A stretch of DNA of 5,020 nucleotides from an uncultured Clostridia bacterium (lineage in GTDB: Bacteria; Bacillota; Clostridia; Christensenellales; CAG-314): contig CALLXO010000020.1 of assembly GCA_937875645.1 (NCBI GenBank), forward strand, positions 1 through 5,020, in the 5' to 3' direction. Below are positions 1 through 5,020 of this stretch, one piece after another (position 1 is the first letter of the stretch; each line of letters starts with the position of its first letter). The notes under the pieces were generated by a model. That model did not search any database. It was not told the DNA's origin and worked only from the letters and a program-made list of their open reading frames with translations. A program made the translations under genes and the position numbers.

Positions 1-1
1 A

Positions 2-568
2 AAAATGATTATTAAGAAACCCTTTGTGGAAATTTTCCAAAAGAAGCCGCTCAAAAAGGTTACCGTCAGAGAAATATGCGATTTAGCAAGCATAAATCGC
101 GGGACGTTTTATAATCATTACGTGGATGCGTTCGACCTGATGGAGCAAATGATAACAGAATTGCTCACAGCCGCACGCAATGTGTTAACAAGCCAGAAAA
201 ACAGCTGGGAAGACAACAACTATACCCTTTGCTACAATCTCTTTAGCCTTATTAAAGAGAACAAAGCTTTTGTATGGGTTTTGCTTAAAGACCATACAGA
301 TGATAGTTTGGCTAATAGATTTGTGCGTTTTAGTAAGGAGGAATTTTTTGCCAAGTATAAGGATATGGTCGGCGAAAACGATATGCCTTTACTTGATAGT
401 TTCTTTCTCTTTGCTACAGGCGGTTGCTTTGCTTTATTGCGCCGTTGGTTTGAAAACAACACAGAGAGCAGCACAGAAGCTCTTTCACGCGAGTGCGGAA
501 ATCTTATATCTTTTGGATGGACACACTTACAGCAAAAATTTGGCTGGCCAACGCCAAAGCCTAATTAA
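2..568 (+). CDS. TetR/AcrR-family transcriptional regulator, probably 5'-partial
   Basis: A one-component DNA-binding regulator. The first ATG in the window is at position 5 and gives 187 residues, but the frame is already open at position 2. The protein would start directly on the first helix of the domain (FVEIFQKKPLKKVTV), whereas relatives usually have several residues before it, so the true start probably lies left of the window. The helix-turn-helix is clear at about residues 20-39 (TVREICDLASINRGTFYNHY, the TetR signature), followed by the usual DAFDLMEQM linker helix. The remaining ~130 residues are a helical, ligand-binding or dimerisation-type C-terminal domain, with no recognisable ligand motif. 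From memory it resembles the DhaS-like TetR C-terminal group, but I am not certain of that. The gene ends in TAA, followed 10 bases later by a strong terminator, and is convergent with iorB. Its target and effector cannot be told from this window; genes to the left are the likeliest. Confidence 0.88.
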   Translation, partial: KMIIKKPFVEIFQKKPLKKVTVREICDLASINRGTFYNHYVDAFDLMEQMITELLTAARNVLTSQKNSWEDNNYTLCYNLFSLIKENKAFVWVLLKDHTDDSLANRFVRFSKEEFFAKYKDMVGENDMPLLDSFFLFATGGCFALLRRWFENNTESSTEALSRECGNLISFGWTHLQQKFGWPTPKPN

Positions 569-577
569 TTTAGCGGT

Positions 578-607
578 AAAAATCAGAGTCAAAAGACTCT
601 GATTTTT
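578..607 (+). terminator. Rho-independent terminator of the TetR-type gene
   Basis: A perfect 13-bp inverted repeat (578-590 with 595-607) closes on an AAAA loop. The stem core is ATCAGAGTC/GACTCTGAT, flanked by A5 on the left and T5 on the right, with further T-rich sequence after it (TTTTTATTATTG). It begins 10 bases after the regulator's stop codon. The flanking A5 and T5 make it partly symmetrical, so it may also stop transcription arriving from the minus strand. Confidence 0.9.
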
Positions 608-662
608 ATTATTGTTCATACTGGCATCACAATATTATTGCAAAAAGGGTACTTATAATACA

Positions 663-700
663 AAAAGCGGTTTATGCTTAAATGTGCTTAAACCGCTTTT
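663..700 (-). terminator. Hairpin terminator of the iorAB operon
   Basis: A 12-bp perfect inverted repeat (663-674 with 689-700; core AAAGCGGTTTA) has a 14-base loop and lies 27 bases beyond the iorB stop codon. Read on the minus strand, the stem ends in TTTTTG, as expected for intrinsic termination. An outer pairing of 657-662 with 710-715 could extend it across a 9-base bulge. The loop is large for a terminator and holds part of a TGCTTAAA direct repeat. It may work in both directions. Confidence 0.7.
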
Positions 701-727
701 GGATTGTTTTGTATTTGTTCGATGCAA

Positions 728-1303
728 TTACTTTGCCAGTTCCATACCTCTACGAAGAGCTTTTTTATTAAGCTCCACAAATTGAGGTTTTACGTTTTGG
801 GCGATTATAGTGTCCCAATCAATGTCAGTTAACTTCATTTTTTCTATCAGAGTGCCTAATAGTATCATATTTGTTATTTTGGCATTGCCAATTTTATTTG
901 CTTCGGTTGTTGCATCTACCACTATTACGTTACAATGAGCCTTAAGTTCCTCAATTATGCCTTTAGGGTAATCGCATGCGCCCGAAGTAATAGGCATACC
1001 AGATATTTCACAATCGTTTACAATGACTTTGCCCTCTTGTTTTAAATAGTCCAAATAACGCAAAGCCTCCATTTTTTCGAAAGCTACGATAATATCTGCG
1101 TTGCCTAATTCGACAACAGGGGAATATATCTTTTTTTCGTCAAAGCGGATATGCGAAGTAACGCTACCGCCGCGCTGACTCATGCCGTGAATCTCGCTCA
1201 TTTTAACGTCATAATTAGCCCCTAAAAGACCTAAACATAATATTTTGCTTGCAAGTATTGTGCCTTGTCCGCCTACGCCTACCAATAATATATTTTTTGC
1301 CAT
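728..1303 (-). CDS. iorB: Indolepyruvate:ferredoxin oxidoreductase, beta subunit
   Basis: The small subunit (191 residues, typical for the family) of the enzyme that oxidatively decarboxylates indolepyruvate and other aryl-pyruvates to aryl-acetyl-CoA, passing electrons to ferredoxin. It is a single pyruvate:ferredoxin oxidoreductase gamma-type domain. An N-terminal glycine-rich loop, GVGGQGT (residues 9-15), is followed by the conserved HGMSQRGG (39-46). The strand-helix pattern after that is the usual one (VVELGNADIIVAFEKMEALR). It has no iron-sulphur cysteine motif, as expected because the clusters are in IorA. The ATG at 1303 is supported by AAGGAG (minus strand, 1313-1318), 9 bases upstream. 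That site overlaps the iorA stop codon, and the genes are 13 bases apart, so translational coupling is likely. The protein is cytoplasmic. Substrate preference within the aryl-pyruvate family is inferred from similarity and from pairing with IorA. Confidence 0.94.
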   Translation of the reverse strand: MAKNILLVGVGGQGTILASKILCLGLLGANYDVKMSEIHGMSQRGGSVTSHIRFDEKKIYSPVVELGNADIIVAFEKMEALRYLDYLKQEGKVIVNDCEISGMPITSGACDYPKGIIEELKAHCNVIVVDATTEANKIGNAKITNMILLGTLIEKMKLTDIDWDTIIAQNVKPQFVELNKKALRRGMELAK

Positions 1304-1312
1304 TAAAATATT

Positions 1313-1318
1313 CTCCTT
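1313..1318 (-). promoter_or_regulatory. iorB ribosome binding site overlapping the iorA stop
   Basis: On the minus strand the sequence reads TTAAGGAG, so the TAA stop of iorA shares bases with the AAGGAG of iorB, 9 bases before the iorB ATG. Ribosomes ending iorA are placed to restart on iorB, which fits two subunits needed in equal amounts. Confidence 0.85.
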
Positions 1319-3110
1319 AATTAATTGCCTTTACGGGGCATATTTGTTTGCATACAGTACAGCCTACGCACATTTCGGTGTTGATGCTTGCTTTTTTGTC
1401 TGTTACAGAAATAGCGGGGCAGCCGCATTTTATACAAGCCTTACAGCCTATGCACTTATCTTTGTCAACAGCGCATTTTTGCTTAAATGCATCGGGAAAC
1501 TGTGTCTTGTCAAGTTGTGAAAACTTTTTTAGCACACAAGGATAGCGGGTAATAATTACGCTAGCTTCCTTGATATTTAATGCCCAATCTAAAGCGTCCT
1601 TTACTGCTGTTAAGTTGTTGGGGTCAATAACCTTAATATTTTTTATGCCGACTGCCTTTACCAGCGCTTCTATATCCACTATATCAGTCGGCTCGTTTTG
1701 TACGGTATAGCCGGTGCCAGGGTTTTGTTGGTGTCCCGTCATTCCCGTTATGCGGTTGTCTAAAATAACGGTAATATTGTTGCCTTTATTGTACACTACG
1801 TTTATAAGACTGTTTATTCCGCTGTGGAAAAAGGTGCTGTCACCTAATACGCTCACAATGCGCTTTGGATTGTCAGCATCTAAGTCTAATATTTTTTGTG
1901 CTCCGTGACCGCTGGAAATACTTGCGCCCATGCAACTGTTAAAGTCCATAGCGTTGTAAGGAGGGGCAAAAGCCAAAGTATAACAGCCGATGTCTCCGCT
2001 CACTACCACGTTTTTGCATTTTGCAAGCTGATAAAACAATCCTCTGTGCGGGCAGCCTGCGCATAATGAGGGCGGACGTCCTACCACTTTGGTTTTGTCG
2101 TATTGCGGCAAAATATGTGTTTCCCCTGATACGCTTTGACGTATTACGTCTGCTGTCAATTCGCCATTAAAGGGCAAAAAGCGTTGTCCAGCGGGAGTAT
2201 ATTTGCCGTAGCAAATGTTGCTAAAGCCTAACATTTTTACTGCGTCTTCGATGTATTCGTCATTTTCCTCAATTACATAAACCTTTTTGTGCTTTGAGCA
2301 AAAATCTTTAATTTTGCCCTTTGGCAACGGATATGTAAAGCCTAATTTTAAATAATCTGCATTGTCGGCAAATACTTCCTTGCTGTAAAAATAGCACATT
2401 CCGCTGGTAATAACGCCGATGTCTGATTTATTGTCGTCAATAAAATTAAGTTCCGTTTCGTCAGAGAATACTTTAAAAGCGTCAAGGTGCTTTTCCACTT
2501 CTAAGCGTCTTATTTTAGCATTCGCAGGTACGTCAATGTATCTGCGGCTGTTTTTAACATAAGGGACGATGGGTACTTCGCGCCTGTCCTCTAACTGTAC
2601 CAAGGTCTTGCTGTGGCATACTCTTGTCGTCAATCTAATAAGCACAGGGCACTCATACTGCTCTGACAAAACAAAGGCGTACTTTATCATATCCTTGCAT
2701 TCTGCACTGTCGCTTGGCTCCAGCATAGGTACTTTTGCACTGCGTGCATAGTTGCGGTTATCTTGTTCGTTCTGAGAGGAATGCTGTCCAGGTTCGTCAG
2801 CGGTGACAATCACCAAACCTGCGTTTGCCCCTGTGTATGCTATGGTAAAGAAAGGATCAGCAGCAACGTTAAGTCCCACTTGCTTCATGCTTGCAAAGGA
2901 TCTTGCGCCTGCAATTGCCGCACCAAAAGCCGATTCCAAAGCCACTTTTTCGTTGGGCGCCCATTCCGCAATAATCTCCTTATATTGAGCAATGTTTTCG
3001 AGAATTTCCGTACTGGGTGTGCCTGGATAAGCGGATGCAAAACGCACTCCGGCTTCAAACACGCCGCGAGCGATAGCCTCATTGCCTGTTAATAATACTT
3101 TTTGTGCCAT
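1317..3110 (-). CDS. iorA: Indolepyruvate:ferredoxin oxidoreductase, alpha subunit
   Basis: The catalytic, thiamine diphosphate-dependent large subunit (597 residues, normal length). With IorB it converts aryl-pyruvate, CoA and oxidised ferredoxin to aryl-acetyl-CoA, CO2 and reduced ferredoxin, in fermentation of aromatic amino acids (the reaction is reversible). Visible in order: the N-terminal pyrimidine-binding domain with YPGTPSTEIL (28-37), EWAPNEKVALE (49-59) and MKQVGLNVAADP (75-86); a middle domain; CAGCPHRG (350-357); and the diphosphate/Mg-binding domain with GDIGCYTL (372-379), GDSTFFHSG (423-431) and DNRITGMTG (451-459). The C-terminal ferredoxin-like tail has Cys553/556/559/564 and Cys581/584/587/591, each series ending in CP, for two [4Fe-4S] clusters; Cys562 is extra. 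The ATG at 3110 is chosen because GGAGG (3116-3120) lies 5 bases before it. An in-frame TTG at 3122 would put that site inside the gene. It is the first gene of the iorAB operon and divergent from typA. Confidence 0.96.
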   Translation of the reverse strand: MAQKVLLTGNEAIARGVFEAGVRFASAYPGTPSTEILENIAQYKEIIAEWAPNEKVALESAFGAAIAGARSFASMKQVGLNVAADPFFTIAYTGANAGLVIVTADEPGQHSSQNEQDNRNYARSAKVPMLEPSDSAECKDMIKYAFVLSEQYECPVLIRLTTRVCHSKTLVQLEDRREVPIVPYVKNSRRYIDVPANAKIRRLEVEKHLDAFKVFSDETELNFIDDNKSDIGVITSGMCYFYSKEVFADNADYLKLGFTYPLPKGKIKDFCSKHKKVYVIEENDEYIEDAVKMLGFSNICYGKYTPAGQRFLPFNGELTADVIRQSVSGETHILPQYDKTKVVGRPPSLCAGCPHRGLFYQLAKCKNVVVSGDIGCYTLAFAPPYNAMDFNSCMGASISSGHGAQKILDLDADNPKRIVSVLGDSTFFHSGINSLINVVYNKGNNITVILDNRITGMTGHQQNPGTGYTVQNEPTDIVDIEALVKAVGIKNIKVIDPNNLTAVKDALDWALNIKEASVIITRYPCVLKKFSQLDKTQFPDAFKQKCAVDKDKCIGCKACIKCGCPAISVTDKKASINTEMCVGCTVCKQICPVKAIN

Positions 3111-3115
3111 ATAAA

Positions 3116-3120
3116 CCTCC
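3116..3120 (-). promoter_or_regulatory. iorA ribosome binding site
   Basis: The minus strand reads GGAGGTTTATATG: GGAGG followed by a 5-base spacer and ATG. This decides the iorA start at 3110 rather than the in-frame TTG at 3122, which would precede and partly overlap this site. Confidence 0.88.
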
Positions 3121-3161
3121 AATTATTTTTAGTGAGGAAATTGTTTTTTTAGAAAATCTCC

Positions 3162-3176
3162 ATACTTTAAAAGTAT
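3162..3176. repeat. Palindrome over the iorAB -10/+1 region (operator candidate)
   Basis: A 15-base odd-centred palindrome, ATACTTT-A-AAAGTAT, shares bases with the -10 box of the iorAB promoter and reaches the predicted transcription start. This is a classic position for a repressor operator. It is AT-rich, so chance cannot be excluded, and I cannot name a binding protein. Confidence 0.45.
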
Positions 3177-3200
3177 ACACCGCTACGCAGTTTTTGTCAT
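3172..3200 (-). promoter_or_regulatory. Sigma-A-type promoter of iorAB
   Basis: On the minus strand, ATGACA (-35, 3195-3200; 5 of 6 with TTGACA) is separated by exactly 17 bases from TATACT (-10, 3172-3177; 5 of 6 with TATAAT). Transcription would start near 3165, giving a leader of about 55 bases before the iorA ATG. A/T tracts just upstream (3203-3219, GTTTTT and AAAAAC arms) could act as an UP element. Motifs seen by eye; start site inferred. Confidence 0.72.
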
Positions 3201-3205
3201 TTGTT

Positions 3206-3234
3206 TTTGCATAAAAAACTATTTCACTTATAAT
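3206..3234 (+). promoter_or_regulatory. typA: Possible upstream + strand promoter for typA
   Basis: TTTGCA (3206-3211; 4 of 6 with TTGACA) lies 17 bases before a perfect TATAAT (3229-3234). It would start near 3241 and give a leader of about 165 bases to typA. AT-rich DNA produces such matches easily. The inverted repeat spanning its -10 and start is the main reason to list it. Confidence 0.3.
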
Positions 3235-3245
3235 TTTAAGTGAAA
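3222..3245. repeat. 9-bp inverted repeat upstream of typA and iorA
   Basis: TTTCACTTA (3222-3230) and TAAGTGAAA (3237-3245) are perfect 9-bp arms around a 6-base AT centre. The repeat lies about 20 bases upstream of the iorAB -35 box and overlaps a possible + strand -10 box (TATAAT, 3229-3234). No coding sequence covers it and there is no T-run, so a protein-binding site is more likely than a terminator. Confidence 0.5.
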
Positions 3246-3276
3246 ACGCATAAATACCTGCAAAATTCGATCATAA

Positions 3277-3292
3277 ATTTATAATTATAAAT
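3277..3292. repeat. 16-bp perfect AT palindrome
   Basis: ATTTATAATTATAAAT is its own reverse complement. It lies between the two divergent promoters, about 60 bases before the typA -35 box. It contains only A and T, so it may be a chance palindrome or bendable AT DNA rather than a specific binding site. Confidence 0.3.
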
Positions 3293-3351
3293 GTCATTAA
3301 ACAAAAACATAGGAAAAAAAACGGCAAATTATGCTTTTGTCACATATCTTG

Positions 3352-3380
3352 TTGACTTTTTGCAGTTTTTGCAATATTCT
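3352..3380 (+). promoter_or_regulatory. typA: Sigma-A-type promoter of typA
   Basis: TTGACT (-35, 3352-3357; 5 of 6) and TATTCT (-10, 3375-3380; 4 of 6) are 17 bases apart, with predicted transcription start near 3387 and a leader of only about 20 bases. The spacer is largely made of a direct repeat, TTTTTGCA, at 3357-3364 and 3366-3373. Confidence 0.7.
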
Positions 3381-3395
3381 ATAGTTTGAATCTTT

Positions 3396-3399
3396 GGAG
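3396..3399 (+). promoter_or_regulatory. typA: typA ribosome binding site
   Basis: GGAG lies 7 bases before the ATG at 3407 and fixes the start. The protein then begins [20 protein letters not shown], as expected for TypA. Confidence 0.8.
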
Positions 3400-3406
3400 C
3401 AAATAC

Positions 3407-5020
3407 ATGATAAAAAGGACAAATTTACGTAACGTCGCTATTATTGCGCACGTTGACCACGGCAAGACTACTTTAGTAAACGAAATGCTAAAGCAGGGCG
3501 GTATTTTTAGGGATAATCAGCAGATAAAAGACAGAGTTATGGACTCTAACGACCTTGAAAGAGAGCGGGGCATTACGATTTTGGCAAAAAATACTTCCGC
3601 TTATTATAACAAAATCAAAATAAACATTGTGGACACACCAGGCCACGCAGATTTTGGCGGCGAAGTGGAGCGTGTTTTAAAAATGGTAAACGGCGTTTTG
3701 ATTTTGGTGGACGCATGCGAAGGACCTATGCCGCAAACACGTTTTGTTATGCAAAAAGCGTTGGAACTGGGTCATAAGCTTATTTTAGTAGTAAACAAAG
3801 TTGACCGTCCCGATGCCCGTTTAAAAGAAGTAGAAAACGAAATTTTAAATTTGCTGTTAGAGCTAAACGCATCGGAAAGCCAATTTGACAGTCCTATAAT
3901 TTATTGCAGCGGACGAAAAGGCACTGCTTCCCTTGACTTTAGCAAAGAAGGCGATGATTTACAGCCGCTTTTTGAAGCCATTATAAATCATTTTGAGCCA
4001 CAAAAAATGGAGGAAGATGCGCCGCTGCAAATGCTTATTTCTTCCATTGATTACAACGACTATGTGGGTAGAATTGGCATAGGCAGAGTGGAGCGGGGAA
4101 AAATTAAGGTAAATGAAACTGTTGCAATAAGCAATTTTCATGGATTGGTTGGTTCTCACACAGGCAAAATTGTTAACGTTTATCAAATCGAAGGGTTGGA
4201 TCGAAAAAGCGTAACAGAAGCAATTGCCGGTGATATTGTGTGTATAAGTGGACTAAGTGATATTACTATTGGCGATACGGTTACGGATGTAAATGTTGTT
4301 GAGTCTCTTCCTTTTGTTAAAATTTCCGAGCCGACGGTGGAAATGCTGTTTAGTGTCAACGATGGACCTTTTGCAGGGCAGGAGGGGCAATATATTACTT
4401 CAAGGCATTTGCACGACAGGCTGTTTAAGGAAATGTTAAAAGATGTATCGCTTAAAGTATACGATACAGAGGGGACAGACAGTTTTAGAGTTTGCGGACG
4501 GGGCGAGATGCATTTGTCCATTCTCATTGAGACAATGCGAAGGGAAGGTTATGAACTATTGGTTGGTCCGCCCAAAGTAATGTACAAGTATATTGACGGC
4601 AAAAAATATGAACCAATCGAGCGGCTGATTTGCGATGTTCCTGAGGATAAAACAGGCGTTGTTTTTAGCGGAATGGGTGTGCGCAAAGGCGAGCTTATTA
4701 AAATGGAAAACTTAGGCAATCGAATCAGGTTAGAATTTGCCGTGCCAGAAAGAGGCCTATTCGGTTATAAAAACGAGTTTTTGACGGAAACAAGAGGGGA
4801 AGGCATTTTTAATACAATTTTTATGGAATATCAGCCCTATAAGGGTGATATAGAAAGGCGTACAACAGGCAGTCTAGTAGCTTTTGAAAAGGGGGAAGCG
4901 GTGACTTACGGACTTTATAATGCGCAGGCGAGAGGCACGCTTTTTATTGGCGCAGGCACTCCTGTTTACGAAGGAATGATAGTAGGAGTAAGTCCAAAAT
5001 TAGAGGATATTGCCGTAAAC
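3407..5020 (+). CDS. typA: Ribosome-associated translational GTPase TypA/BipA, 3'-partial
   Basis: An EF-G/LepA-like GTPase that binds the 70S ribosome and supports ribosome assembly and stress or cold adaptation. The 538 codons in the window stay open to the right edge; family members are about 605-615 residues, so roughly 70 C-terminal residues are missing. The GTPase domain has G1 AHVDHGKT (residues 14-21), the G2 region ERGIT (53-57), G3 DTPGH (76-80), G4 NKVD (130-133) and a probable G5 at CSGRKG (167-172). A beta-barrel domain follows from about 207, with [10 protein letters not shown] at 219-228. The EF-G-like region has [10 protein letters not shown] (364-373) and MRREGYEL. The BipA-specific C-terminal domain begins with motifs such as RGLFGY and YEGMIVG (521-527). 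The start is supported by GGAG 7 bases upstream and a promoter at 3352-3380. It is divergent from iorAB, with no evident functional link. No frameshift or internal stop was seen. Confidence 0.96.
   Translation, partial: MIKRTNLRNVAIIAHVDHGKTTLVNEMLKQGGIFRDNQQIKDRVMDSNDLERERGITILAKNTSAYYNKIKINIVDTPGHADFGGEVERVLKMVNGVLILVDACEGPMPQTRFVMQKALELGHKLILVVNKVDRPDARLKEVENEILNLLLELNASESQFDSPIIYCSGRKGTASLDFSKEGDDLQPLFEAIINHFEPQKMEEDAPLQMLISSIDYNDYVGRIGIGRVERGKIKVNETVAISNFHGLVGSHTGKIVNVYQIEGLDRKSVTEAIAGDIVCISGLSDITIGDTVTDVNVVESLPFVKISEPTVEMLFSVNDGPFAGQEGQYITSRHLHDRLFKEMLKDVSLKVYDTEGTDSFRVCGRGEMHLSILIETMRREGYELLVGPPKVMYKYIDGKKYEPIERLICDVPEDKTGVVFSGMGVRKGELIKMENLGNRIRLEFAVPERGLFGYKNEFLTETRGEGIFNTIFMEYQPYKGDIERRTTGSLVAFEKGEAVTYGLYNAQARGTLFIGAGTPVYEGMIVGVSPKLEDIAVN

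Noticed and set aside
2763..3092. A 109-codon + strand open frame antisense to the start of iorA.
   Set aside because: The opposite strand encodes conserved IorA motifs over the whole stretch; the frame is a shadow with no ribosome binding site considered credible.
3111..3122. Alternative iorA start at the in-frame TTG (3122), adding four residues.
   Set aside because: This would place the GGAGG site inside the coding sequence; the ATG at 3110 has ideal spacing and matches the usual N-terminus.
3111..3143. Possible sequestering of the iorA ribosome binding site in the mRNA leader (CCTC with GAGG, or CAATT with AATTG).
   Set aside because: The pairings are only 4-5 bp across loops of about 14 bases and exclude each other; too weak to call a riboswitch or thermosensor.
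3291..3389. A 32-codon + strand open frame (ATG at 3291, TGA at 3387-3389) just before typA.
   Set aside because: It has no ribosome binding site, starts in an AT palindrome and runs through the typA promoter, so it would be a poor leader peptide; the composition is what random AT-rich DNA gives.
4183..4527. A 114-codon minus-strand open frame inside typA.
   Set aside because: It is antisense to a well-conserved part of typA, has a Ser/Thr/Pro-rich composition typical of shadow frames, and shows no recognisable domain.

Overview
The window looks like an ordinary chromosomal stretch of a low-GC (roughly 40% by eye), anaerobic, Clostridia-like bacterium. Three things suggest this: strong AGGAGG-type ribosome binding sites, AT-rich intergenic DNA with consensus-like sigma-A promoters, and an oxygen-sensitive ferredoxin-dependent 2-oxoacid oxidoreductase of the indolepyruvate type. 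No mobile element, CRISPR array, tRNA or rRNA was seen.

Layout, left to right. (1) A TetR/AcrR-type regulator on the + strand, whose 5' end is probably cut by the window edge (2-568). (2) A short convergent intergenic region (569-727) with two hairpins: a 13-bp terminator for the regulator and a 12-bp hairpin ending in a T-run for the minus-strand operon. (3) A minus-strand operon, iorA (1317-3110) then iorB (728-1303). These encode the large and small subunits of indolepyruvate:ferredoxin oxidoreductase, and the iorB ribosome binding site overlaps the iorA stop codon. (4) A divergent intergenic region of about 300 bp with a good promoter on each strand and several inverted repeats. (5) The + strand gene typA/bipA (from 3407, running off the right edge), a ribosome-associated translational GTPase.

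IorA and IorB together convert aryl-pyruvates (from transamination of Trp, Phe and Tyr) to aryl-acetyl-CoA, CO2 and reduced ferredoxin. IorA carries the thiamine diphosphate site and two C-terminal [4Fe-4S] motifs; IorB supplies the gamma-type domain. TypA is not functionally connected to this pathway and probably just shares the intergenic region. The regulator faces the operon tail to tail and so is not obviously its local controller.

I found no convincing undescribed system. The parts most worth a second look are regulatory: a palindrome lying over the -10/+1 of the iorAB promoter, and a 9-bp inverted repeat overlapping a second possible + strand promoter upstream of typA.
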